Assembly: GCF_016862195.1 (NCBI RefSeq)
Contig: NZ_BOMM01000022.1
Span: 186,001 to 250,000, forward strand
DNA: 64,000 bases
Source of the DNA: Paractinoplanes ferrugineus
GTDB taxonomy: Bacteria > Actinomycetota > Actinomycetes > Mycobacteriales > Micromonosporaceae
Direction: 5' to 3'
In this document: piece by piece, positions 30,918 through 39,883 of the stretch
Numbering within the stretch: position 1 is the stretch's first letter
Layout: every line of letters begins with the position of its first letter
Position numbers and translations under genes: made by a program
The notes under the pieces: generated by a model
Databases searched by the model: none
Seen by the model: only the letters and a program-made list of their open reading frames with translations
Told to the model about the DNA's origin: nothing

Positions 30918-31352
30918 TCAGGCGGCTACTCGTTCGGGCAGGCCGTGGATCGGTTCGGCGGGGGGCCGGGGGGCGGCCAGGCGGGCGACCGCGAGGTCGG
31001 GCGTGGGCAGGGGAATCGCGGCGGCGCCGGTGCCGGTGGGGCGGGGCTTCGGGCGCTTCGAGGGCTTTGCGCCACTGCCGCCACGGCCCTCGTAGACGTA
31101 GAGGCCGGTGGCCGGGTCGGGGGTCGCGTCCAGGGCGGCCCGCACCACCGGGAGGGCTCGGAAACGGTCCCACTCGTCGGTTTCGCGGAAGGCGATCTCG
31201 AGGACCACGCCGCCGGGCATGATCGTCCATTCCCAGCGCTTCGCACCGTTGGTCACGGCGGCCTCCAGCAAGGCCTCGCCGTAACCGTCCTTCCACCGCA
31301 TTGCCGAGAGCACGCCGTCGCGTACCTCGATCGACCACCATCGGATGCTCAT
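30918..31352 (-). CDS. hypothetical protein
   Basis: This is a 144-residue protein of unknown function. The first 90 residues look folded (IRWWSIEVRDGVLSAMRWKDG, WEWTIMPGGVVLEIAF, WDRFRALPVVRAALD). The rest is a Lys/Pro/Ala-rich tail. It has no signal peptide or membrane helix. On the minus strand TACCGT ends six bases before the ATG, suggesting a leaderless message. It is divergent from the toxin-antitoxin pair at 31457. Confidence 0.65.
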   Translation of the reverse strand: MSIRWWSIEVRDGVLSAMRWKDGYGEALLEAAVTNGAKRWEWTIMPGGVVLEIAFRETDEWDRFRALPVVRAALDATPDPATGLYVYEGRGGSGAKPSKRPKPRPTGTGAAAIPLPTPDLAVARLAAPRPPAEPIHGLPERVAA

Positions 31353-31358
31353 GAATCG

Positions 31359-31364
31359 ACGGTA
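31359..31364 (-). promoter_or_regulatory. -10 hexamer TACCGT
   Basis: On the minus strand TACCGT ends six bases (CGATTC) before the ATG at 31352, the spacing of a leaderless promoter. Confidence 0.35.
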
Positions 31365-31456
31365 CGCCGGTCATGCTCGCGGTAGGGGGGCGGCAATCGG
31401 CGAGCAGACTCACCGGCGGACGCGGCGGGCGTGGGCGCGTCCGGTATGAATGCGGT

Positions 31457-31687
31457 ATGACCGTCAAGCTCAGCATCACCGTGCCCGACGACGTGGCGGC
31501 GTACCTGCAGCAATGCGGTGATCCGTCGGCGGCGGTCACCGAAGCGGTGCGGCGGGTGCTGCCGGAGGTGCGCCGGGCCCGGCAGCGTGCCGCGGCCCGT
31601 GCCTATGCCGATTTCGTGCGTCGGGTGGGCGTCGACAAGCAGGTCGAGGACAGCAACAACGTGGCGCTGCGGGGTGCGCGGTGGTGA
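31457..31687 (+). CDS. antitoxin of MazF-type module
   Basis: This 76-residue protein has the short N-terminal beta strand VKLSITVPDDV and following helix of ribbon-helix-helix-like antitoxins. A helical, arginine-rich C-terminus (RRARQRAAARAYADFVRR) would wrap the toxin. Its stop lies inside the first codons of the toxin gene, giving the overlap and order (antitoxin first) expected for a type II module. It would repress its own promoter. It is too short to name a specific family with confidence. Confidence 0.78.
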   Translation: MTVKLSITVPDDVAAYLQQCGDPSAAVTEAVRRVLPEVRRARQRAAARAYADFVRRVGVDKQVEDSNNVALRGARW

Positions 31688-31998
31688 GGCGCGGGCAGGT
31701 GTGGACGTGGGTGCGCGGTGCCGAGCGGCATCCGGTTCTGGTGATCAGCAACGACGAGTACAACGCGCTGCCCGAGGTCCCGGTGTGGGCGCTGGTGATC
31801 GTGCCGGGGCTGCCGCAGTCGACCCCGTTCGGCGTGCACATGTGCAGCGACGATCCGCTGCCGGGGGCGTCGGTGAGCATTCCGGGTCTGGTGCAGATCC
31901 TCGACCGGGGTTCGCTCACCGAGAACCACGGCTATCTCGCGCCCGGCACGCTCGACTCCGTCGAGGACGCTCTGCGGGAGTTCATGGAGCTGACCTGA
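31681..31998 (+). CDS. MazF/PemK-family endoribonuclease toxin
   Basis: This 105-residue protein starts at GTG 31681 (or 31684). RRGQVWTWVRGAERHPVLVISNDEYN is the characteristic N-terminal segment of MazF/PemK mRNA interferases (about residues 3-28). Later strands (VWALVIVPGL, PGLVQILDRGSL) follow the family order. Free toxin would cleave mRNA and slow growth. The active-site arginine of the first loop is present; cleavage sequence cannot be predicted. It overlaps the antitoxin gene by seven bases. Confidence 0.88.
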   Translation: MVRRGQVWTWVRGAERHPVLVISNDEYNALPEVPVWALVIVPGLPQSTPFGVHMCSDDPLPGASVSIPGLVQILDRGSLTENHGYLAPGTLDSVEDALREFMELT

Positions 31999-32021
31999 GT
32001 CCGGCGGGGACGGTGCCGGAC
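31999..32021 (+). terminator. hairpin after toxin gene
   Basis: GTCCGGC (31999-32005) pairs with GCCGGAC (32015-32021) around a nine-base loop immediately after the toxin stop codon. No T-tract follows. Confidence 0.4.
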
Positions 32022-32069
32022 GCGCGGCGGGGCGGGATGAGTGAACGCCCTGGTTTGTCCGGGGCAGGA

Positions 32070-32075
32070 TAGATT
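32070..32075 (+). promoter_or_regulatory. -10 hexamer TAGATT
   Basis: TAGATT ends six bases before the GTG at 32082, consistent with a leaderless transcript for the small membrane-anchored protein. Confidence 0.4.
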
Positions 32076-32081
32076 GCCGGT

Positions 32082-32423
32082 GTGAAGCTCAAGCTGACCA
32101 AGCGCCAGATCACCATCATCGCGGTGGCCGCGATCGCCGTCCTCGCCCTGCTGGTCAGCCGGGGCCGCAAGGTCGACAGCGGCCCCGAAGGCATCGACGC
32201 CCACGCCCGTCAGGCGTGCTCGGACTTCGCCGCCGGCTATCCGAAGGCGAAGGCCAAGGCGGCGCGTCTGACGCTGGCCGACCGGGTCACGGCGAACTCC
32301 AGCAAGTCGGACAACGACCTGATCCGCAAGCGGGCGGCCACGATGGGCGCCTCCGCGAACGACAGCGACACCGAGTGGCGCGCCGCCGCCGACGCGCTCA
32401 CGAGCGCTTGCCGGACCGGCTGA
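32082..32423 (+). CDS. small membrane-anchored hypothetical protein
   Basis: This 113-residue protein has a basic N-terminus (KLKLTKRQ), one hydrophobic helix (ITIIAVAAIAVLALLVS, residues 10-26) and an external helical domain with two cysteines (ACSDFAAGY, SACRTG). It is probably a single-pass membrane protein with its C-terminus outside. No family is recognised. The last 26 bases overlap the convergent SRPBCC gene. Confidence 0.7.
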   Translation: MKLKLTKRQITIIAVAAIAVLALLVSRGRKVDSGPEGIDAHARQACSDFAAGYPKAKAKAARLTLADRVTANSSKSDNDLIRKRAATMGASANDSDTEWRAAADALTSACRTG

Positions 32424-32817
32424 GCGCCTCGGTCACCGACTCGAGCACGGCCTGCCAGTGGGCGCGCTGCTCGGCCCGTTCGTCCGGTCCGGACAGACGC
32501 TCCTGGTGGAACCGTAAGGTCGCGCGGTCCCCGGCGACGGGCCGCACGGTCACCTGGACCGTGGTCTCGTGGTCCCCGCCGGGCGGGCGCCAGGTGAGCC
32601 GGATGCGGTCGTGCTCGTGGAAGCTGCGTACCTCGCCGCTGATCCCGCTCTCGGTGCGGTAGGGCGCGCCTTTCGCGGCGGTGAGCGCCGCGCCGGGGCC
32701 GAGCCACACAGCCTGGCCTTCGGCGCCGGCCACGAACTCCCACACCGTGGCGGCCGGGAACGGGATGGTCCGGGCCACCCCGATCTGGAAACCGGCGTCC
32801 TTCGTCTCCCCGATCAT
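32398..32817 (-). CDS. SRPBCC (AHSA1-like) domain protein
   Basis: This 139-residue START/Bet v1-like protein has the AHSA1 pattern: VARTIPFPAATVWEFVAG at the start, VRSFHEHDRIRLTWRP in the middle and a C-terminal helix ERAEQRAHWQAVLESVTEAL. These proteins bind hydrophobic ligands or act as chaperone-like factors; the ligand is unknown. On the minus strand TACCGT ends seven bases before the ATG (plus-strand 32825-32830), so the message may be leaderless. Confidence 0.85.
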   Translation of the reverse strand: MIGETKDAGFQIGVARTIPFPAATVWEFVAGAEGQAVWLGPGAALTAAKGAPYRTESGISGEVRSFHEHDRIRLTWRPPGGDHETTVQVTVRPVAGDRATLRFHQERLSGPDERAEQRAHWQAVLESVTEALSRSGKRS

Positions 32818-32872
32818 GTGACCGACGGTAGCCGTCTCGCCCGCGCCGGGCGACCCCGACCGGGGCGGGCGG

Positions 32873-33592
32873 CTAGGCCTCGGTGACGTCGGCGACGATC
32901 ACGGTGACGTTGTCCGGGGCACCGTTCTCCAGGGTGCGGGTGACCAGCTCGGCCGCGGCGGTCTTGCGGTCGGCGTTGGCCAGCAGCGTCTGCTGGATCA
33001 CGGCGTCTTCCACGTAGTCGGAGAGGCCGTCGCTGCAGAGCAGGAAACGGTCGCCGGGATGGACCGGGACCATCCGGCCGGCCGGGCGGAACGGGCCGCC
33101 CTGCACCGCCTGGGTGACCAGGGCCCGCTGCGGGTGGCGGCGGGCGTCGTCGGGGGTCAGCACACCCTGGTCGACGAGCGCCTGGACGTAGGTGTCGTCC
33201 TTGGTGATCTGGGTCAGCTCACCGTCGCGGACGAGATAGCAGCGGGAGTCGCCGACGTTGAGCGCGGCCATCCGCTCACCGGACAGCAGGAGCGCCGTCA
33301 CCGTCGTGCCCATGCCGTCGCGGGCGTCGTCGTCGGCGACCGCGGCCTCGATGCGCTCGTTGGCCGTCTCCAGCGCGGCGATCAGGTCCTGCAGCGGCTC
33401 GCCGGTGTCGGGCAACTCGTCGACCACGCCGAGCGCCTGCACGAGGATCTCACTGGCCAGCTCGCCGGCGGGCAGGCCACCCATGCCGTCCGCGACCACG
33501 AAGAGGCGACTGCCCACGAAGACGGCGTCCTCGTTGTTGGACCGGACCAGGCCCTGATCGGTGGCGGCGACCGCCCGGACAACAAGCGTCAT
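32873..33592 (-). CDS. PP2C-family protein serine/threonine phosphatase
   Basis: This 239-residue cytoplasmic phosphatase shows the PP2C/PPM motifs in order: SNNEDAVFV, VADGMGG, DGMGTTVTALL, NVGDSRCYLVR, LCSDGLSDYV and APDNVTVIV. The aspartates that bind two Mn/Mg ions are present. It is the natural counterpart of a Ser/Thr kinase; one with an external domain is encoded 4 kb away at 37348-39051, but pairing is not shown. It is divergent from the LuxR-type regulator, with 144 bases between. Confidence 0.93.
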   Translation of the reverse strand: MTLVVRAVAATDQGLVRSNNEDAVFVGSRLFVVADGMGGLPAGELASEILVQALGVVDELPDTGEPLQDLIAALETANERIEAAVADDDARDGMGTTVTALLLSGERMAALNVGDSRCYLVRDGELTQITKDDTYVQALVDQGVLTPDDARRHPQRALVTQAVQGGPFRPAGRMVPVHPGDRFLLCSDGLSDYVEDAVIQQTLLANADRKTAAAELVTRTLENGAPDNVTVIVADVTEA

Positions 33593-33724
33593 GTTCCAAG
33601 ACTGCCAAACCGCTAATGAGAAGTCTCTAGTACGTCCTACGTAGTGCGTCCCGATGAACGCACACTCCCCGGCGGCCACAAGGATACCGCCCGCCTCGGC
33701 GGAGCGTTCAGTGACTCCGGTACG

Positions 33725-33730
33725 TAGGGT
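33725..33730 (+). promoter_or_regulatory. -10 hexamer TAGGGT
   Basis: TAGGGT ends six bases before the ATG at 33737. This spacing favours ATG 33737 over the neighbouring GTG 33734 and ATG 33740 and predicts a leaderless message. Confidence 0.45.
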
Positions 33731-33736
33731 GGGGTG

Positions 33737-34717
33737 ATGATGGCGGTGCCGATGGTGGGCCGGGCGCCGGCGCTCGACGAGCTGCGCCGGGCGTGGTCCC
33801 GGGTGCGGTCCGGTGGCGGCCCGATCACGGCGGTCGTCACGGGAGCCCCCGGAACAGGGAAAAGCACCCTTGTCGCGTCGTTCCTGCGGGCCGGGAACCC
33901 GCCACGGACGGTGCTGGCCGGGACGGCCCGGGTGCATTCGCCGGCGCCCTACGACTGGCTCGCCTCGGTGCTGACCCGGCGCGACACGACCGGGATCGAC
34001 GTTCCCGCCGACGCGTTGAGCTGGCTCAAGCAGGACCCGGACGTCCCCCGGGAGCGGTACACTCCCGAGGCGCTGCTGCGGATCGCGGTGACGGCCGTTC
34101 GTGCGCTGGTGGCCGCGGCCCCGGCCGTACTCGTCGTGGAAGATCTTCATGCGCTCGACCCGGCGTCGCACAACCTGATCGCCGAGCTCGCCACGACGGA
34201 CCTTCCGGCGCTTCTCCTGGTCACCAGCCAGCCCGCCGAGGAGCCGCTCACCACCCGCACCCTGGCCCGCCTGACCGGGCAACCCGGCGCGGTGCGGCGC
34301 CATCTCAGCGGGTTGCTTCCGGCCGAGGTCGGCGAGGTCCTGCGGCACGTGTACGGGGTGGAGGCCGCGTCGCCGGAGATGGCCGAGGCGGTCTGGCGGC
34401 GTACCGGCGGCAATCCGCACCAGCTCAGCGAGCTGATCGCGATCGAGGGCACGTTGCTTGCCCGGCAGCCGCAGCCGGTCGAGCTGACCGCTCGCGAGCG
34501 TGAGGTGCTCGGGCTGCTGGCCGAGGGAATGCCGAACAAACAGATAGCGCGAGTTCTCGGTATCTCGGTCCGGACGGTGACCGTCCACGTCTCGAATCTG
34601 CTGCGTAAGACCGGTGCGTCGTCGCGCACCGAGGCGGTTCTGTGGGCGCTGTCGGGTGATCATCGTGTGGGGTGGCGCGACAACCGGTCGGCGGCTCGGT
34701 CACAATCGTCGGCGTGA
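33737..34717 (+). CDS. ATP-binding LuxR-family regulator
   Basis: This 326-residue protein has an AAA-like nucleotide-binding domain with GAPGTGKS at 36-43 and Walker B LVVEDLH near 135. A C-terminal LuxR helix-turn-helix covers about 255-310 ([32 protein letters not shown]). It is a short member of the LAL (MalT-like) class, lacking the long TPR region. The start is chosen from the upstream TAGGGT. The stop overlaps the tex GTG by four bases, so the regulator and Tex are translated from one message. Confidence 0.9.
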   Translation: MMAVPMVGRAPALDELRRAWSRVRSGGGPITAVVTGAPGTGKSTLVASFLRAGNPPRTVLAGTARVHSPAPYDWLASVLTRRDTTGIDVPADALSWLKQDPDVPRERYTPEALLRIAVTAVRALVAAAPAVLVVEDLHALDPASHNLIAELATTDLPALLLVTSQPAEEPLTTRTLARLTGQPGAVRRHLSGLLPAEVGEVLRHVYGVEAASPEMAEAVWRRTGGNPHQLSELIAIEGTLLARQPQPVELTAREREVLGLLAEGMPNKQIARVLGISVRTVTVHVSNLLRKTGASSRTEAVLWALSGDHRVGWRDNRSAARSQSSA

Positions 34718-37329
34718 CGACAGCCATCCATCAGCGCATTGCCTCCGAGCTCGGGGTCCGCGAAGAGCAGGTGACCGCGGCCGTCGAGCTGCTCGACGGC
34801 GGTGCCACCGTGCCGTTCATCGCCCGCTACCGCAAGGAGGTGACCGGCACTCTCGACGACACCCAGCTGCGTACGCTCGAGGAGCGGCTCGGTTATCTCC
34901 GGGAGTTGGAGGAGCGCCGGGCGGCGGTGCTGGAGTCCATCCGCACGCAGGGCAAACTGACCGACGAGTTGGAGCAGTCGATCCTCGCCGCCGACTCCAA
35001 GGCGCGGCTCGAGGACATCTACCTGCCGTACAAGCCGAAGCGGCGCACCCGGGCGCAGATCGCCCGTGAGGCCGGCCTGGAGCCGTTGGCCGACGCGCTG
35101 CTGGGGGACCCGACCCTCGACCCGAAGGTCTCGGCCGAGCCGTTCGTCGACGCCGACAAGGGCGTCGCCGACGTGACCGCGGCCCTCGACGGGGCGCGGG
35201 CCATCCTGATCGAGCGGTTCGCCGAGGACGCCGACCTCATCGGTGACCTGCGTGAGCAGATGTGGACCCGGGGCCGGCTGGTGGCCAAGGTGCGCGACGG
35301 CAAGCAGACCGACGGCGCCAAGTTCGCCGACTACTTCGACTTCGCCGAGCCGTACGCGAAGCTGCCCTCGCACCGCATCCTGGCGATGTTCCGCGGCGAG
35401 AAGGAGGACGTCCTCGACCTCACCATGGAACCGCACCCGGAGGAGGACGAGGGCTACTTCGAGGGCCGGATCGCCTTCCGCAACGGGATCGTCGACCAGC
35501 GGCGGCCCGGTGACAAGTGGCTGGTCGACACGGTCCGCTGGGCCTGGCGCACCCGCATCCTGATCCACCTCGGCGCCGACCTGCGGGTGCGGCTGTGGCA
35601 GGCGGCCGAGGACGAGGCGGTCCGCGTCTTCGCCGCCAACCTGCGCGACCTGCTGCTGGCCGCGCCGGCCGGCACCCGCTCCACGATGGGCCTCGACCCG
35701 GGTTTCCGCACCGGGGTCAAGGTGGCCGTCGTCGACGCGACCGGCAAGGTGGTCGCCACCGACACGATTTATCCGCACGTCCCGCAGAACAAGTGGGACG
35801 AGTCGATCCACCGGCTCGCCGCGCTCGCCTCGAAGCACGACGTCGACCTGATCGCGATCGGCAACGGCACCGCCTCGCGCGAGACCGACAAGCTCGCCGG
35901 CGAGCTGATCAAGAGGCATCCCGAGGCGAACCTGACGAAGGTGATGGTGTCCGAGGCGGGCGCGTCGGTCTACTCGGCCTCGGCGTACGCCGCTCAGGAA
36001 CTTCCCGGCATGGACGTGTCGCTGCGCGGTGCGGTGTCGATCGCCCGGCGCCTGCAGGATCCGCTGGCCGAACTCGTGAAGATCGACCCGCGCTCCATCG
36101 GGGTCGGGCAGTACCAGCACGACCTCGCCGAGTCGAAGCTGTCCAAATCGCTCGACGCGGTGGTCGAGGACTGTGTGAACGCGGTCGGCGTGGACGTCAA
36201 CACCGCGTCGGCGCCGCTGCTCACCCGGGTCTCCGGCATCGGGGCGGGCCTGGCCGAGAACATCGTGCTGCACCGGGACGCCAACGGGCCGTTCCGCACC
36301 CGCGACGACATCAAGAAGGTCGCGCGGCTCGGGCCCAAGGCGTTCGAGCAGTGTGCCGGCTTCCTGCGCATCCCGGACGGCGACAACCCGCTCGACTCGT
36401 CGAGCGTGCACCCCGAGTCGTACCCGGTGGTCCGCACGATCCTGGCCGCCACCAGCAACGACATCAAGAAGGTGATCGGCAACAGTCCGCTGCTGCGGGC
36501 GCTGCGGCCGACCGACTTCGTGACCGACACGGTCGGCCTGCCGACCGTCACCGACATCCTTCGCGAGTTGGAGAAGCCGGGTCGCGACCCGCGTCCCGGG
36601 TTCACCACCGCGACGTTCGCCGAGGGCGTCGAGAAGATCGGGCACCTGAAGCCGGGGATGATCCTCGAGGGCGTGGTGACGAACGTGGCCGCGTTCGGTG
36701 CGTTCGTCGACATCGGCGTGCACCAGGACGGTCTCGTGCACGTGTCGGCGCTCTCGAACACCTTCGTGAAGGATCCCCGCGAGGTCGTCAAATCCGGCGA
36801 TGTCGTGAAAGTTCGGGTCGTCGAGGTGGACGAGGTCCGCAAACGGATCTCGCTGACCATGCGACTGACCGACGAGCCCGCCCAGCGCCGCCCCCGCGAG
36901 GAGGGCGGCCCCGGCCAGCAGCGTCAACCGCGCCAGGGCGCCGGCAGCGGTCAGTCGCGGCCGGGCGGTGGCCAGGCCGGTCAGGCCGGACAGGGCGGGC
37001 AGGGCGGCGGCGGGCAGCGCCAAGGCGGCGGTCAGGCCGGGCAGGGTGGCGGTCGGGCGGGCCAAGGCGGCGGTCAGTCGCGTCCCGATGGTGGCCAGCG
37101 CCGCGACGGCGGCGGGCAGCGCCAAGGTGGCGGCGGGCCCCGGCAGGGTGGCGGCGGGCAGCGCCAGGACGGAGATCGGCAGGGTGGCGGCGGGCAGCGC
37201 CAGGGTGGGCAGCGTCAGGGCGGCCCGCGTCCGGGCGGGCAGCCGGGTGGCGGGCCGCGGCCGCAGTCGGGGCCGGTCAACGACGAGATGGCGGCCGCGC
37301 TGCGGCGGGCTGGTCTGATCAAGGACTGA
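34714..37329 (+). CDS. tex: Tex-family S1 RNA-binding protein
   Basis: This 871-residue protein follows Tex architecture: N-terminal helical domain, YqgF/RNase H-like domain ([16 protein letters not shown]), helix-hairpin-helix motifs ([40 protein letters not shown]) and an S1 domain from about residue 645 ([21 protein letters not shown]). Tex binds nucleic acid and the transcription machinery. The unusual part is a tail of about 135 residues (723-860) made of Gly, Gln and Arg (repeats such as GGGQRQGG), which standard Tex proteins lack. It would be disordered and RNA-binding-like. GTG 34714 gives the expected [13 protein letters not shown]-terminus. Confidence 0.95.
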   Translation: MTTAIHQRIASELGVREEQVTAAVELLDGGATVPFIARYRKEVTGTLDDTQLRTLEERLGYLRELEERRAAVLESIRTQGKLTDELEQSILAADSKARLEDIYLPYKPKRRTRAQIAREAGLEPLADALLGDPTLDPKVSAEPFVDADKGVADVTAALDGARAILIERFAEDADLIGDLREQMWTRGRLVAKVRDGKQTDGAKFADYFDFAEPYAKLPSHRILAMFRGEKEDVLDLTMEPHPEEDEGYFEGRIAFRNGIVDQRRPGDKWLVDTVRWAWRTRILIHLGADLRVRLWQAAEDEAVRVFAANLRDLLLAAPAGTRSTMGLDPGFRTGVKVAVVDATGKVVATDTIYPHVPQNKWDESIHRLAALASKHDVDLIAIGNGTASRETDKLAGELIKRHPEANLTKVMVSEAGASVYSASAYAAQELPGMDVSLRGAVSIARRLQDPLAELVKIDPRSIGVGQYQHDLAESKLSKSLDAVVEDCVNAVGVDVNTASAPLLTRVSGIGAGLAENIVLHRDANGPFRTRDDIKKVARLGPKAFEQCAGFLRIPDGDNPLDSSSVHPESYPVVRTILAATSNDIKKVIGNSPLLRALRPTDFVTDTVGLPTVTDILRELEKPGRDPRPGFTTATFAEGVEKIGHLKPGMILEGVVTNVAAFGAFVDIGVHQDGLVHVSALSNTFVKDPREVVKSGDVVKVRVVEVDEVRKRISLTMRLTDEPAQRRPREEGGPGQQRQPRQGAGSGQSRPGGGQAGQAGQGGQGGGGQRQGGGQAGQGGGRAGQGGGQSRPDGGQRRDGGGQRQGGGGPRQGGGGQRQDGDRQGGGGQRQGGQRQGGPRPGGQPGGGPRPQSGPVNDEMAAALRRAGLIKD

Positions 37330-37347
37330 GGCCGGGCGTCCGGGGGC

Positions 37348-39051
37348 TCAGTTGCCGCTGAGTCCCCAGACTTTCACGTCGGTGAACGCGGCCTCGTAGG
37401 GGCCGTTCTCGGTGGCGCCGCGCTCGGTGTAGACGCCGAGCACCACTTTGCCGCTGGTGATCAGCGGGTCGGTGAGCGGGACGGTGCCGACGCTCACGCC
37501 GTCGCGGAAGATCGTGGCCTGGCTTCCGACCGCGTTGACGTCGATCGTGGTCGGCCTGCCGTTGACGGCGATCGGCTTGTCGAGCGGGAACGTGCGGGTC
37601 GTGGTGACGGCTTGATCCTTGTGCGTACCCAAGTAGATGTTCTTCTCGCAGACCCGCAACAGGTAGCCGTGGAAGGGCGCGAACCGGAACCACACGCCGG
37701 CGCAGCTGTCCTTGGTGAGCAGGCGCACGCCGACCTCGACGCGCATGTCGGTGGGCACGTCGTCGCCGGGGCCGGAGCAACGGTAGACGCCCTTGGTGTC
37801 GCGATGGGCGATCAGGCCGCCGTGGAACGAGCAGGACGCCCCCTCGGCCGGCAGCGACTTGGCTTCCCAGAGCCGCGGCCCGCTCAACGGGTCCTCGATG
37901 ACCAGGTTCTCCGTGGCCGGGGTGGTCAGGGACTGGGCCACCGCCCGTTCGCCGTCCGAGGAGTTGAGCACCAGCATCGTCGCGCCGGCGACCACCGCCA
38001 GGATGAGCGCGGCCACCGCCACCGGCAGGAACCAGCGGCCGCGCGGCTCGGGCGGGGGCGGTCCCGGCACGATCGGCGGCATGTCGTCGATCGGTACGGT
38101 GACAATCGAGTCCTCGGTGTAGCCGACGAGCGAGGCGGTCGCTCGTACCCCCGTGACGGCCTGCGCCTCCTCGGCCGCCGCCCGCAGGTCGGGCTGGTCG
38201 GCGAGGGCCGCGGCCGCCGGTCGGGACGGGCCGGAGATCAGCATGTCGAGCAGTTCGCGGGCGCTCGGCCGCTTCGCCGGGTCCTTGTCGAGGGCGCGGC
38301 CGACCAGGTCCCGCAACGAGTCGGGCAGACCGGTGAGGTCGGGCGGCTGGGTCAGGATGCGGGCCGCGGTGGCCGGCGGCGAATCCGCCGCGAACGGGGT
38401 GCGGCCGGTTCCGGCGTACGCCACCACGCCGCCCCAGGCGAACACGTCCGCGGCCGGGGTGAGCGGGGCGTCCGCGTCACCGAAACGCTCGGGCGACATG
38501 TACGCCACCGTGCCGACCATCTGCGACGTGTCGGTGTGCCCGGTGGTCGACTCGACGTGCTGGGCGATCCCGAAGTCGATCACCTTGGGGGAGCCGGGCG
38601 CGAGCAGCACGTTGCGCGGCTTCAGATCGCGGTGGATCACGCCGGCCCCGTGGATCGCGGTCAGCGCGGTCGCCACCCCGATCGCGACACTGTGCAGGTT
38701 GGCCGCGGTGAGCGGGCCGCGATCCTCGACGACGTGCGCCAGGGTCGGGCCGTCCACGTATTCGACGACCAGGTAGGGCCGCTCGGCGTCCGGGTCGGCG
38801 TCGAGCACCTCGGCCGTGCAGAACGGGGGCACCTGCCGGGCGCGGGCCACCTCGCCGCGGAACCGGCGGCGGAACTCGTCGTCGTCGGCCAGGTCGACGC
38901 GCACCACCTTGACCGCGACCTGCGCCCCGGCCGGCGTACGGGCAAGGTAGACCGTGCCCATGCCGCCCTCGCCGAGGCGACCGACGATCTCGTAGTCGCC
39001 CAGCGTCGTCGGGTCGTGCGGGCGCAAAGGCTCCGAACGCGCCCCAGCCAT
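37348..39051 (-). CDS. transmembrane Ser/Thr protein kinase with extracellular domain
   Basis: This 567-residue PknB-type kinase has the glycine loop GEGGMG (28-33), Lys48, HRDLKPRN with HRD at 140-142, DFG at 159-161 and an activation segment ending MSPERF. A Pro-rich juxtamembrane region leads to one membrane helix at 340-362. The external 200 residues are beta-rich with four cysteines and end in FTDVKVWGL, resembling a LamG/concanavalin-like glucan-binding fold rather than PASTA repeats. It would signal cell-surface or carbohydrate status inward. It is convergent with tex, separated by 18 bases. Confidence 0.93.
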   Translation of the reverse strand: MAGARSEPLRPHDPTTLGDYEIVGRLGEGGMGTVYLARTPAGAQVAVKVVRVDLADDDEFRRRFRGEVARARQVPPFCTAEVLDADPDAERPYLVVEYVDGPTLAHVVEDRGPLTAANLHSVAIGVATALTAIHGAGVIHRDLKPRNVLLAPGSPKVIDFGIAQHVESTTGHTDTSQMVGTVAYMSPERFGDADAPLTPAADVFAWGGVVAYAGTGRTPFAADSPPATAARILTQPPDLTGLPDSLRDLVGRALDKDPAKRPSARELLDMLISGPSRPAAAALADQPDLRAAAEEAQAVTGVRATASLVGYTEDSIVTVPIDDMPPIVPGPPPPEPRGRWFLPVAVAALILAVVAGATMLVLNSSDGERAVAQSLTTPATENLVIEDPLSGPRLWEAKSLPAEGASCSFHGGLIAHRDTKGVYRCSGPGDDVPTDMRVEVGVRLLTKDSCAGVWFRFAPFHGYLLRVCEKNIYLGTHKDQAVTTTRTFPLDKPIAVNGRPTTIDVNAVGSQATIFRDGVSVGTVPLTDPLITSGKVVLGVYTERGATENGPYEAAFTDVKVWGLSGN

Positions 39052-39151
39052 CAGATCCGCCCCCCGGACTCGGAGCCGTCACTCTATCGGGCGAAGACCG
39101 CCCGGCGTAGATCGGCCGCGCCGTTGGCGCCGAACCGTCATGCTGTCACCC

Positions 39152-39883
39152 ATGGATGATCGCCTGTCCGTCGTTCCGGTCGTGCCCGGCTTTGCGTCGG
39201 CGGTCAAGGACCTGGCCCGGGTTGTCGGGTTCTACGCCGGTGGCTCTATCGGTTCGGGAGACTACCGGCCCGGCATCAGCGACCTCGACCTGGTCGCGAT
39301 CCTGTCGGCGCCGTTGACGCGCTATCGGCGAGCACGGTTGCGTGATCTTCATCGGGCGACCGGGCCGGCAAAGCTGCACTGCGCCTACGTCCCCGCCGAC
39401 CAGTTGGCCGACGTCTCGTCCTCGCATGTGAACTGGGCGCACCAACGGATGTTCAAGCGCCCGCTCAGCGGGATCGCCCGCGCCGAGCTGCACCAGTTCG
39501 GCGTGCCGGTCTACGGCCCGCCGACGGCTGAACTGGTGCCGCCGGTCAGCCGCCCGGAACTGGCCGACGCCGTTCGCGGAGAGCTTCGCGGTTACTGGGC
39601 CGGCGCGGTCCGGCACGCCCGGGTGTGGCGTACCGACCTGCACGTCGACCTGGGCCTGACCACCGTGGCGCGGGCCGACGAGACGATCGCCACCGGCCGG
39701 CTCATCACCAAGCGGGAGGCGATCGAGCGGCTGCCGGCCCTCGGCGTACCGTCGTCGCTGGCCGACCAGATCCGCCGCCGGCGCGCCGGGGAGCCGGTGT
39801 CGTTGTCCGAGGCGGAGATCGGCGACCGGGCCGCACTCGTCCGCGGCCTGATGCGTCAGCACCTCGAACGTATCCTCGGCTGA
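39152..39883 (+). CDS. nucleotidyltransferase-domain protein (aminoglycoside adenylyltransferase-like)
   Basis: This 243-residue protein has the nucleotidyltransferase signature GGSIGSGDYRPGISDLDLVA near residues 30-49 (GS..., then DxD), followed by a helical C-terminal half with conserved Arg/Glu positions. The arrangement resembles ANT(3'')/AadA-like and DUF4111 proteins, which adenylylate small molecules such as aminoglycosides. It may instead be a housekeeping transferase. ATG 39152 is preferred over ATG 39140, which adds only four residues. The stop overlaps the next gene by one base, linking it to a GNAT acetyltransferase. Confidence 0.75.
   Translation: MDDRLSVVPVVPGFASAVKDLARVVGFYAGGSIGSGDYRPGISDLDLVAILSAPLTRYRRARLRDLHRATGPAKLHCAYVPADQLADVSSSHVNWAHQRMFKRPLSGIARAELHQFGVPVYGPPTAELVPPVSRPELADAVRGELRGYWAGAVRHARVWRTDLHVDLGLTTVARADETIATGRLITKREAIERLPALGVPSSLADQIRRRRAGEPVSLSEAEIGDRAALVRGLMRQHLERILG

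Noticed and set aside
30484..31539. Minus-strand frame of 351 codons spanning the gap and toxin promoter
   Set aside because: It is Arg/Pro-rich low-complexity translation; the supported gene on this strand is 30918-31352 in another frame.
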